A stretch of 5,234 bases of DNA from Clostridiaceae bacterium (GTDB taxonomy: Bacteria > Bacillota > Clostridia > Oscillospirales > Acutalibacteraceae), in the NCBI GenBank assembly GCA_904501705.1, contig CAJGCA010000082.1, positions 1-5,234 on the forward strand, read 5' to 3'. The position numbers and the translations under genes were made by a program. The notes under the pieces were generated by a model that was not told where the DNA came from, searched no databases, and saw only the letters and a program-made list of their open reading frames with translations. The first letter of the stretch is position 1. The number at the start of each line of letters is the position of its first letter. Shown piece after piece: positions 1 through 5,234 of the stretch.

Positions 1-1755
1 CAACGCCTGCTCCTCAGGTGGCAACTGCGCAACCAACTCCTCGACCGTCATCTCACCGTCGGTCGTGGTTGAGGGGTTGCCCTCCGGCGCAGCAGGCGTC
101 TGCGTCCGTGCGCGATAATCACGCAGCAGTCCTTCGAGATCCGGCACGACCCCCTTCGGCAGTCGTTCCAAATACTGAATCGGGTCGACAATTTTCGTCT
201 GAAAGAGGTTGTCCAGCGTTTGAATGCTCCGCACCTCGCTGTAGGCGCCCGCTGCACCCACGTCGATCTTGGTGGTGATCAGCAGATCCTTATAATCCTC
301 GCCGTTAAACGGCAGATACCAGTCTCCGTTCTTGTCCGAAATGTGCAGGCTGCGGCTGCCGTACAAGCACACCCAAAATTCCGCCCAGATGCGCGCCACG
401 TCCTCAATGAACGAATAGAAACGATTTTGCGGCAACTGCATCGGCACCGCCGACGCTTCACGGGCTACAACGATTGCCGAGGTGTTATCCGGTCGGATGT
501 CACCCAGTGCCGCTTCATTCGCCCCGCTCTGCGTGAGTGTGTTGCCGATGAGACTGTTGACGAGATTTTCAAACTGCGGCGAGAACGCCGGCGGCTGGGC
601 AAAGGTGATTGGCGTGCCGTTTGCACCGTACACCTTGATGATCTGTCCGGGATCGTTGGTCACTTCTCCGGGTACCGCATCGCCGTCCACGATCATGATC
701 GGCATACCGAGGATCATCACCGCCCACGCCGCGGCGGTGTTGGCGCGGTTGATTGCAATCTGATTCGGGATGAGGTTGGTGACTTCACTATCGCCGTACA
801 CGCAGTTGCTGCGTGCCTCCCAGCTCATCTTAGCGATGGGATACAGCCGTAGCTTGGTGTCCCACGCCTTGCGCACCGTCGCCTTGCCGCACACCTCCAC
901 CGCCATCACACGATATGTATCGCCCTCTTTGTCCCACTCCTTATAAAGTTTGGTCAGCACCAGCGCCTTCTGCGCGTCGGTTGGCTCATTTCTCGCTCGG
1001 TCTCCCGCCTGATAGTCGGTCTCGCGATCGGGTTTGATGCTGTCGATTTCGTCCTGCGGCCGACGGTTGCGGCGCATTTCCCGTTTGATTTCGTCGATGC
1101 GCTTGCGCTGCGCGAGGATGATATACGGCTGATCCTGCACGCTGTCGAGGTTGGGATCGCCGAAATAGACGTTCTCGATATCCAGCACTTGACAGGCAAT
1201 ATCACCCTTGATTGGGGTCGTTCTCCCCTCGTCGGCGTATAGCCCCGTCATAATGCGGTCATCCCAGTATGTATAAAGGACGCCCGTGCCACCAATATAC
1301 GCATTGCGCAGCACCGCCGTCTTCTTGTCTTCAAATTTTACGCGTTCCGCCGTTACGCGGAAATAGTCGCTCATCGCGCCCATAATGAGGTTGATCTTCT
1401 CGCTTTCAGGCAAGTTGTCCATCGTCCCGCCGCCGGCGAGATCCGCCATCGTCGTGCGGATATGCTCCTGCTCAGTTTTGACGCACGGCACACCGTCGGC
1501 GGAATAATTCACCGACACCGATGCCGCACCGACCACCGCCATCTTGTAGTCGCCGATGCGCTTGATGACGTTGTGCTGCAAAAGCGGACGATCCTGCCCG
1601 CAATTCGCACCGTGCCACTGGTCGCCGGCGAAAAAACGCTCGTTCATTTTGTTCTGTTCGTACAGCCCGCGCCGTCCGAGCCCGCTCTTAAACTGCGTGC
1701 CGGATTTGTATTCTTCCTCAATCTGTGCGGGGCTGTCCCATTTCTTTTCATTCAT
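1..1755 (-). CDS. Phage portal protein (P22-like portal type), 3' end outside window
   Basis: The portal is the ring at one head vertex through which the terminase pumps DNA and to which the connector and tail attach. I read this frame triplet by triplet from ATG 1755 to position 1. It has no stop, giving 585 codons, and it ends beyond the left edge. Recognisable parts are MNERFFAGDQWHG and RPLLQHNVIKRI near residues 36-67, the wing/clip region with LDIENVYFGDPNLDS at 191-205, and MSWEARSNCVYGDSEV at 310-325. Then come NLIPNQIAINRANTAAAW at 327-344, PAFSPQFENLVNSLIGNT near 389-406, and the strong signature ALGDIRPDNTSAIVVAREAS (416-435) followed by NRFYSFIEDVARIWAEF (444-460). The last visible part (546-585) is Thr/Pro/Glu-rich and looks disordered, typical of a portal C-terminal tail, so the missing part may be short. 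The start has AAGGAG at 8 nt. The portal is unusually placed, downstream of capsid and connector. Confidence 0.93.
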   Translation of the reverse strand, partial: MNEKKWDSPAQIEEEYKSGTQFKSGLGRRGLYEQNKMNERFFAGDQWHGANCGQDRPLLQHNVIKRIGDYKMAVVGAASVSVNYSADGVPCVKTEQEHIRTTMADLAGGGTMDNLPESEKINLIMGAMSDYFRVTAERVKFEDKKTAVLRNAYIGGTGVLYTYWDDRIMTGLYADEGRTTPIKGDIACQVLDIENVYFGDPNLDSVQDQPYIILAQRKRIDEIKREMRRNRRPQDEIDSIKPDRETDYQAGDRARNEPTDAQKALVLTKLYKEWDKEGDTYRVMAVEVCGKATVRKAWDTKLRLYPIAKMSWEARSNCVYGDSEVTNLIPNQIAINRANTAAAWAVMILGMPIMIVDGDAVPGEVTNDPGQIIKVYGANGTPITFAQPPAFSPQFENLVNSLIGNTLTQSGANEAALGDIRPDNTSAIVVAREASAVPMQLPQNRFYSFIEDVARIWAEFWVCLYGSRSLHISDKNGDWYLPFNGEDYKDLLITTKIDVGAAGAYSEVRSIQTLDNLFQTKIVDPIQYLERLPKGVVPDLEGLLRDYRARTQTPAAPEGNPSTTTDGEMTVEELVAQLPPEEQAL

Positions 1756-1763
1756 CACAATCT

Positions 1764-1769
1764 CTCCTT
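1764..1769 (-). promoter_or_regulatory. Ribosome binding site of the portal gene
   Basis: AAGGAG on the minus strand ends 8 nt before the ATG at 1755 and decides between that ATG and an out-of-frame ATG at 1751. The 14-bp palindrome ends 3 nt upstream, so a folded transcript could affect ribosome access. Confidence 0.75.
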
Positions 1770-1772
1770 ATC

Positions 1773-1808
1773 TTCCCCTCCCTTGTCTCCCTGTACAAGG
1801 GAGGGGAA
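1773..1808. repeat. Perfect 14-bp inverted repeat (pyrimidine arm/purine arm) in the connector-portal spacer
   Basis: Arms 1773-1786 (TTCCCCTCCCTTGT) and 1795-1808 (its exact reverse complement) flank an 8-nt loop (CTCCCTGT) that nearly repeats the end of the left arm. On the minus strand the structure begins 7 nt after the connector stop and ends 3 nt before AAGGAG, the portal ribosome binding site. No T-run follows it on the minus strand, so it is a poor intrinsic terminator. Such CTCCCTTG/CAAGGGAG palindromes resemble dispersed intergenic repeats in some Bacillota genomes. That comparison is from memory and is inference. Confidence 0.7.
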
Positions 1809-1815
1809 AGGATCA

Positions 1816-2187
1816 TCATTCCCACGGTGTCGGCAGGGTATCCCGCCGCGCACCGTGCGGCCGCTTGATACTGCCGCGTTTTTGGTTGTACATCGCCGAG
1901 CAAAGCTGCTGGTTGTCGCCGTCGCCTGCACTCTGGGCAATCAGCATACCGACGCCCCACGGCATCACGTTGTAGGCGGTGTCGTCCTCGACGGGCAGTT
2001 CGTCGGTGATCTGTGCCAGACGTGTGGCATTCTTGCCTTCGATCCTCAGCACATCCGCGAGGATCACGTTGACGAGCGGCAGACTGCGTTTCATAATCTC
2101 CGCGGACTGCTGGGCGTCAACCTCTCCTTTTGGGTTGGTGTAGTTGATAAGGCGCAGCGCCTCATACACCAGATCATTCCCCGTCAT
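1816..2187 (-). CDS. Putative head-tail connector / head-completion protein, 123 aa
   Basis: The protein is largely helical, with MTGNDLVYEALRLINYTN at the start, then RSLPLVNVILADVLRIEG, a DELPVED linker, and VMPWGVGMLIAQSAGDGDNQQ followed by a basic tail (MYNQKRGSIKRPHGARR). Short helical proteins of this pattern, placed right after the capsid gene, usually form the ring that extends the portal and accepts the tail, as gp6/gp15-type adaptors or P22 gp4 do. The start is fixed because an in-frame TGA lies three codons upstream and the ATG overlaps the preceding stop as ATGA. AGGTG about 7 nt upstream is a weak Shine-Dalgarno, so translation probably depends on coupling to the 50-aa ORF. The function is inferred from position, size and helical pattern. 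The coding call itself is firm. Confidence 0.7.
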   Translation of the reverse strand: MTGNDLVYEALRLINYTNPKGEVDAQQSAEIMKRSLPLVNVILADVLRIEGKNATRLAQITDELPVEDDTAYNVMPWGVGMLIAQSAGDGDNQQLCSAMYNQKRGSIKRPHGARRDTLPTPWE

Positions 2188-2336
2188 TCGGCATCACCTG
2201 TTTTTTCGGCTTTCTTGCGCGGCGGCTTCGGTTTATCCTCCACCACGCGCCAGCCCTGCGCGATCAGTTTGTCGCGCTTCCTCTCGGTCGGCACATTTCT
2301 GTGCGCGTTGCCGAACTCACTCACCATGTGAAACAT
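2184..2336 (-). CDS. Small basic phage protein, 50 aa, function unknown
   Basis: The reading frame runs from ATG at 2336 to TGA at 2186-2184 and encodes MFHMVSEFGNAHRNVPTER, then KRDKLIAQGWRVVED and a lysine/proline-rich tail (KPKPPRKKAEKTGDAE). AAAGGG lies 8 nt before the ATG. A second ATG at 2327 lacks a good ribosome binding site. The stop overlaps the start of the next gene as ATGA, strong evidence of real coding and translational coupling. The N-terminal half looks like a tiny folded module (the ERKRDKLIAQGWRVV segment suggests a helix followed by a strand). The tail could bind nucleic acid or be disordered. Similar short ORFs sit between capsid and connector genes in other phages, but I recognise no function. 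Its place suggests head-tail joining or accessory head function. Confidence 0.75.
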   Translation of the reverse strand: MFHMVSEFGNAHRNVPTERKRDKLIAQGWRVVEDKPKPPRKKAEKTGDAE

Positions 2337-2365
2337 ATTTCTCACCCTTTCAAAAATACGGCGAT

Positions 2366-2394
2366 ACCCGAGGGCGAAAAATCCGCCCTCGGGT
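2366..2394 (-). terminator. Perfect 11-bp hairpin just after the capsid gene; partial terminator or mRNA 3'-end stabiliser
   Basis: Arms 2366-2376 and 2384-2394 are exact reverse complements (ACCCGAGGGCG in both strands' senses) around a 7-nt loop. The structure starts 7 nt after the capsid stop. On the minus strand the stem is followed by ATCGCCGTATTTTTG, so the T-run is about 8 nt away from the stem. A canonical intrinsic terminator has it directly adjacent. On the plus strand GTTTGCTTT follows, which is also weak. The hairpin is directly visible. Its role as a leaky terminator, RNase block or processing site is inference. T7 has an inefficient terminator after its capsid gene, which is a functional precedent. 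Confidence 0.55.
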
Positions 2395-2401
2395 GTTTGC
2401 T

Positions 2402-3310
2402 TTAATAGACGTAGGCGTAGATGCCGCCGCTGATGCTGTTCTTGACCACGACGTCATAATACAGACGGTAGTCGAACTTCCACGCGTCAGCGTTGAGGTT
2501 GTGCGCAGGATCGAAGATGCGCACCTGCTCGGTCTTCTTGATGAGCGAAGCCGCACGCTTCGGCAACACCAGTGCACCGATGCTCTTTGCCGCCCCCGTG
2601 GGAACAAAGCCGCCGATTTCCTGACCCTCAGTAGTGCCATCATTGAAGGTGTAGGCGCTCTTCATGCGGTTGTCCGGCACAGGCAGGATCGCCACGCCGT
2701 TATAGCTGTGAACCTTGGTGTTGAGCTCGCCCTTCTTGAAATCCGTGAGGCAAAGCTGACGGTTAAGCTCGGTGGTATGCTGCAGCGCCGCCCACATCTT
2801 GCTGTCGACAAACGCGACCAGCTCCTCGTCGTAGCTGATCGCATTCTGAATCTTGCCGATCGCATCGGTGAGGATCTTGAGCGCGCCGTCGCTCGTGTTG
2901 CCGGTGACAGTCTGCTCCTTGGTTACCGCCAAACCCGCGAGCTTGGACAGCACGTACGCATCCGTCTCGGGAACGACCTGCGTTCGCATAAACTCGCCCA
3001 TAATCTGGCCCGCCAGACCGGCCACGCCGGATTCGTCGTTATCCTCGCGATCCAGCATAAAAGTGCGGCCGCGGTCCATCTGCAGGGTGAACGGCGTATG
3101 CGATACGGAAATCGCGCCCTGAACAAAACCGGTTTCGCGATCATAGTCGCCGAGACCGGATACGTTCATCTCGGGAATCATAACGGTTTTCGTGCCTACG
3201 AATTTGCCGCGCATGTTGTTGTCGGCCATAAAGCCGGTGACCGTTTTTTGTACAAGTGCCTTGTCCAGTTCATCGGTCAGTTTGGTTGCTAGTTCGATAG
3301 TGTTAGGCAT
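2402..3310 (-). CDS. Major capsid protein, HK97-fold type, 302 aa
   Basis: This is the shell subunit of the phage head. The N-terminus (MPNTIELATKLTDELDKAL) begins the body directly and lacks the long N-terminal delta region of HK97 itself, consistent with the separate scaffold gene upstream. Residues 40-62 (TKTVMIPEMNVSGLGDYDR plus ETG) and 78-118 (MDRGRTFMLDRED, then GEFMRTQVVPETDAY) match the spine-helix and E-loop portion of a capsid family common in Clostridia-type phages. The C-terminal part carries QVRIFDPAHNLNADAWKFD, then YRLYYDVVVKN and GGIYAY, the typical end of such coats. Length is near the usual size of about 300 residues. The ATG has a strong Shine-Dalgarno and overlaps nothing. 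A perfect hairpin starts 7 nt after its TAA. The sequence looks complete. Exact subfamily is uncertain without a search. Confidence 0.92.
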   Translation of the reverse strand: MPNTIELATKLTDELDKALVQKTVTGFMADNNMRGKFVGTKTVMIPEMNVSGLGDYDRETGFVQGAISVSHTPFTLQMDRGRTFMLDREDNDESGVAGLAGQIMGEFMRTQVVPETDAYVLSKLAGLAVTKEQTVTGNTSDGALKILTDAIGKIQNAISYDEELVAFVDSKMWAALQHTTELNRQLCLTDFKKGELNTKVHSYNGVAILPVPDNRMKSAYTFNDGTTEGQEIGGFVPTGAAKSIGALVLPKRAASLIKKTEQVRIFDPAHNLNADAWKFDYRLYYDVVVKNSISGGIYAYVY

Positions 3311-3318
3311 TTTTTATT

Positions 3319-3327
3319 CTCTCCTCT
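3319..3327 (-). promoter_or_regulatory. Strong ribosome binding site of the major capsid gene
   Basis: AGAGGAGAG begins one base after the scaffold TAA and ends 8 nt before the capsid ATG at 3310. The spacer to the ATG is nearly all A and T (AATAAAAA). A strong site with an unstructured spacer fits a very abundant product. Confidence 0.7.
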
Positions 3328-3328
3328 G

Positions 3329-4156
3329 TTATCCCAGCCCGCTCAGCAAGCCTTCCATCATCGCGTCGAGCATCGGATTGGGGCTCTTTTCGGGCGGTTG
3401 TGCCGCCTGACTGCCCACCGACGCCGCTGCTGCCTGTGCCTGCTGCTGCTTGGCTGTGTCGATTTTTTTGCTCTCCGCCCGCTCGTGACGGAGAAGCGCG
3501 TCATACAGGGATATGTTTTTATCAACCGCCATCTTGACCACGGCCTTTGGCAGGTCGCTGAACTTCCCGTATTCGGGGAATTCCGCCTGCAGCTCGATGA
3601 AATCGCTCGCCAGTCGGTCATTGAGGCTGTTTTGCGCCGCCTGTTTAGCGGCTTTCTCCTCTTCCTGCGCCTGCTTATAGGCGGCATTCTGCTTTTGCTG
3701 TTCCAGCTCGAGCAGACGCTTTGCGATGCTCTCGTTTCCGTCCGCTTCCTCGAGTAGACGGTTGTAGATTGCATCCTCGTTCGCCTTATACAGGTCGTTG
3801 ATGAATGTTTTTACATCCTTGCCGCAGTCGCTTGCCAGTCGGTGCAGCTTCTCGTGGTACATCATCCCACGTTCGATCTGTTCCTTGGCTTCCTCGGCGG
3901 TGAGGTTCACATCCTCACCCTTGTACCTGACAGAAAGAGCGAATGGTTGCGCTTCCGGTTCTGCGTCCTCCTGCGCAGGCGTGGCGACCTGGGCAGCGGT
4001 GCTCGCTTCCTCTTCGGCTGTGGTGTCCGTCGTCTCCGCATCCTCGGTGGCCGTCCCTGTGGCGGTCTCCTCGTCGGCGGTGGCGACGTTGTTCTCGTCT
4101 TCGGGTGCAGGCGTGACGACCTGCTCCGTACCGACGATCGCGTCGTTCTCGTTCAT
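3329..4156 (-). CDS. Phage scaffolding protein, 275 aa
   Basis: Scaffolding proteins act inside the growing prohead, directing coat subunits into a closed shell and then leaving. Residues 1-72 are acidic low-complexity sequence rich in Glu, Asp, Ala and Thr. Residues 73-125 form a conserved-looking patch (FALSVRYKGEDVNLTAEEA, then EQIERGMMYHEKL) of a kind seen in Bacillota phage scaffolds. Residues 126-180 are a Glu/Lys/Gln/Ala-rich predicted coiled coil. A helical segment follows (AEFPEYGKFSDLPKAVVKMA), then a Gln/Ala-rich linker at 236-255. The short hydrophobic C-terminus (NPMLDAMMEGLLSGLG) is a candidate capsid-binding tail. The start is supported by AAAGGAAG 8 nt upstream. The gene lies immediately before the capsid gene, the usual place for a scaffold, with an 18-nt gap. 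No Ser-His-Asp protease signature was seen, so it looks like a scaffold only, not a protease fusion. Family membership is inferred from composition, architecture and position. Confidence 0.85.
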   Translation of the reverse strand: MNENDAIVGTEQVVTPAPEDENNVATADEETATGTATEDAETTDTTAEEEASTAAQVATPAQEDAEPEAQPFALSVRYKGEDVNLTAEEAKEQIERGMMYHEKLHRLASDCGKDVKTFINDLYKANEDAIYNRLLEEADGNESIAKRLLELEQQKQNAAYKQAQEEEKAAKQAAQNSLNDRLASDFIELQAEFPEYGKFSDLPKAVVKMAVDKNISLYDALLRHERAESKKIDTAKQQQAQAAAASVGSQAAQPPEKSPNPMLDAMMEGLLSGLG

Positions 4157-4193
4157 AAATAGATCTTCCTTTCATCTCGGCATGGCGACCGAG

Positions 4194-4385
4194 TTATTGG
4201 TTGTTTTCGAGCAGTGCGGCGGGGTCGATCGGTGGCTGCTCATCACCGTCATAGCTCCAGAAGTTTTCGAGCTCTCTTTGCGCCTTTAACCGTTGCATCT
4301 TCCGCTCGGGGCTCTCCTCCGCCCGCTCAGGCGACGGCTTTTTCTCGCTGCGTTTTCGCAGCAGACTTTTCAATTTTCGCAACAT
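4194..4385 (-). CDS. Small charged phage protein, 63 aa, function unknown
   Basis: I do not recognise a named family. The first roughly 30 residues are strongly basic and charged (MLRKLKSLLRKRSEKK, then ERAEESPERK). The middle has a helical-looking KMQRLKAQRELENFW stretch, and the tail is acidic and proline-containing (SYDGDEQPPIDPAALLENNQ). There is no signal peptide or membrane segment. I chose the ATG at 4385 because AAGGAG lies exactly 8 nt before it. A longer version starting with TTG at 4412 would overlap the terminase end by 10 nt and has no Shine-Dalgarno. The Shine-Dalgarno follows directly on the terminase TAA, which suggests translational coupling. Lying between terminase and scaffold, it probably belongs to head assembly or packaging, but this rests on position alone. 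Confidence 0.75.
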   Translation of the reverse strand: MLRKLKSLLRKRSEKKPSPERAEESPERKMQRLKAQRELENFWSYDGDEQPPIDPAALLENNQ

Positions 4386-4393
4386 TTCTCTTG

Positions 4394-4402
4394 CTCCTTC
4401 CT
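4394..4402 (-). promoter_or_regulatory. Ribosome binding site deciding the start of the 63-aa ORF
   Basis: On the minus strand, AGGAAGGAG directly follows the terminase TAA, and its AAGGAG core ends 8 nt before the ATG at 4385. The upstream TTG at 4412 has only GC-rich, non-Shine-Dalgarno sequence before it. This fixes the start at 4385. Confidence 0.8.
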
Positions 4403-5234
4403 TTATCCCCAACCGCCGCGGAAATCATCCACCGTCAATCCCTCGCGGCTGACGCGCGGCGGCTTCGGCTTGTCCACACTCGGGCGGAACGTCTTGACAT
4501 CTTCCATCGCATAACGCAGCGCGTCCATCAGATGGTTGTCGCGATCCTCGGGCTCGTTCTGGCGGTTGCCTGCTCGATCGGTCGCCCAACAATAAGCGGC
4601 AAGCTCTGTCGCTGTGTTCTTGCACGCAGGATGCACGATGATGCGGTATTCCTGTATCATCGCAATACCGTTTCGCACGCTGTCTGCGCCTTTAACCGAC
4701 GGTTGCAGACGCCCGACACCCAGCCGCCGCAGCTCATCGTTGCTCTTCGGCTCGGCGCAGTCCGCGCGGATGCGCTCCTTCTGATAGCCTTTGCGGATGA
4801 TCATCGCGGCAATATCGCTGTTGAGCATCTGCACGGCGTAATGCTCGTCGTATACGTAGAGCTCCTTCGATATCGGGTTGACCATCGCGGCGATAAACGC
4901 CGTCGGGTCGTTGGTGTATCCGTAATCAAGACCAAACACGTGACGCCATTGCCACGGCGTGTCTTTGGCAATTTCTTTGCGGTCGAACGCCCGAACCTCC
5001 CAATTCTCGAACACCAGTCCTTCGGTGACGCCCCAGTTGCCCAAGCCCGCCACGTCGTATTGGCGCGGATTTTGCTCCCGCATTCGCTCATAGATTGCGC
5101 GGTCGGCGTCGTCGAGGAACTCGTTGCACAGATAATTGGTGGTGATCGCTAGGGTGTCCTCCCGCTCGGCATCGAAGAATCGCTTTTTCAGCCAGTGTGT
5201 ATCACGCCACGGGTTGAATGTCAGCGTTGTCTGC
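4403..5234 (-). CDS. Phage terminase large subunit, C-terminal part (PBSX/Terminase_3-like), 5' end outside window
   Basis: The large terminase subunit is the ATPase and nuclease motor that cuts phage DNA and pumps it through the portal into the prohead. The frame is open from the right edge to a TAA at 4405-4403. The 276 visible residues cover the end of the ATPase region and the whole RNase H-like nuclease domain. Visible family signatures are FNPWRDTHWLKKRFF near the visible start, NYLCNEFLD, and GLGNWG..EGLVFENW at about residues 63-78. Candidate metal-binding acidic residues are Asp103 in GLDYGYTNDP, Asp158 in ADCAEPKS and Asp237 in DNHLMDALRYA. All three expected nuclease positions are present, so the domain looks intact. 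The Walker A and B motifs lie outside the window. An internal ATG at 5083 would give only 226 residues, but the homologous sequence continues upstream of it, so it is not the start. The next gene begins 17 nt after the stop. The assignment to the Terminase_3/PBSX group is by recognition of motifs, not by a search. Confidence 0.95.
   Translation of the reverse strand, partial: QTTLTFNPWRDTHWLKKRFFDAEREDTLAITTNYLCNEFLDDADRAIYERMREQNPRQYDVAGLGNWGVTEGLVFENWEVRAFDRKEIAKDTPWQWRHVFGLDYGYTNDPTAFIAAMVNPISKELYVYDEHYAVQMLNSDIAAMIIRKGYQKERIRADCAEPKSNDELRRLGVGRLQPSVKGADSVRNGIAMIQEYRIIVHPACKNTATELAAYCWATDRAGNRQNEPEDRDNHLMDALRYAMEDVKTFRPSVDKPKPPRVSREGLTVDDFRGGWG

Noticed and set aside
220..852. 210-codon plus-strand frame and the shorter minus frames in 1-1755 (for example 954-1205)
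   Set aside because: All overlap the portal frame, which is continuous for 585 codons and carries the family signatures. It has no closing stop in the window, which makes shorter closed frames look more prominent than they are.
1462..2331. 289-codon plus-strand open frame opposite portal start, palindrome and connector
   Set aside because: It reads through both a palindromic spacer and parts of three minus-strand genes, and contains low-complexity Ser/Pro-rich sequence from the palindrome. No family is recognisable.
2144..3292. 382-codon plus-strand open frame opposite the capsid, small ORF and connector genes
   Set aside because: It is antisense to well-recognised coding sequence, its product has no recognisable domain, and it spans two gene junctions. 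In GC-rich genes the opposite strand often stays open by chance.
3915..4175. Minus-strand frame beginning at ATG 4175, upstream of the scaffold start
   Set aside because: Its product is almost entirely Arg, His and Gly, a shifted reading of the acidic scaffold N-terminus. The AAAGGAAG just after its ATG is the scaffold's own ribosome binding site.
4176..4193. Short hairpin CTCGG/CCGAG after the 63-aa ORF
   Set aside because: A 5-bp stem with an 8-nt loop and no T-run is within chance expectation in GC-rich DNA.
4386..4412. TTG start at 4412 for the small ORF, giving 72 residues
   Set aside because: It lacks a Shine-Dalgarno and uses a rare start, while ATG 4385 has AAGGAG at 8 nt.
4214..5152. 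312-codon plus-strand open frame opposite the terminase
   Set aside because: The minus strand carries a clear terminase with nuclease motifs. The plus-strand product is Arg/His/Val-rich and runs across the terminase/63-aa gene boundary, as expected of a shadow frame.
1..5234. CRISPR array, tRNA, integrase, attachment site, toxin-antitoxin or defence genes
   Set aside because: No spaced repeats, cloverleaf sequence, recombinase motif or non-structural gene was seen. The minus-strand head genes account for nearly all bases.

Overview
The window is a single-direction block of tailed-bacteriophage (Caudoviricetes) head-morphogenesis genes, all on the minus strand. Seven genes read from the right edge to the left edge: (1) C-terminal part of the large terminase subunit, running off the right edge; (2) a 63-residue charged protein; (3) a 275-residue scaffolding protein; (4) a 302-residue HK97-fold major capsid protein; (5) a 50-residue basic protein; (6) a 123-residue putative head-tail connector or head-completion protein; (7) a portal protein open for 585 codons that runs off the left edge without a stop. 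No plus-strand gene is credible. The long plus-strand open frames are antisense shadows of these genes.

The DNA is GC-rich by eye (mid to high 50s percent, not computed). Six of the seven genes begin inside the window. Five of these have a clear purine-rich Shine-Dalgarno close to 8 nt before an ATG; the sixth (connector) has only a weak one. This pattern, and the resemblance of the capsid, portal and terminase to phages and prophages of Clostridia and Negativicutes, suggest a Bacillota host. The sequence alone cannot settle the host, or whether this is a prophage, a free phage or a metagenomic contig. No integrase, repressor, attachment site, tRNA or host gene is visible.

Layout: terminase 5234-4403, small ORF 4385-4194, scaffold 4156-3329, capsid 3310-2402, an 11-bp perfect hairpin at 2366-2394, basic small ORF 2336-2184, connector 2187-1816 (ATGA overlap), a 14-bp perfect purine/pyrimidine palindrome at 1773-1808, and portal 1755 to past 1. 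Gaps are 17, 37, 18, 65, -4 and 60 nt. The block is therefore probably one late operon, with two structured spacers at which expression could be tuned.

Together these proteins would build and fill the head. The scaffold directs coat assembly, the portal forms the DNA-entry vertex, the terminase motor docks on the portal and cuts and pumps DNA, and the connector seals the vertex and joins it to the tail. The most notable organisational point is that the portal lies after the capsid and connector, not between terminase and scaffold as in most tailed phages. I found no defence, CRISPR, retron or other accessory system here. The best second-look items are the gene order and the two palindromes.
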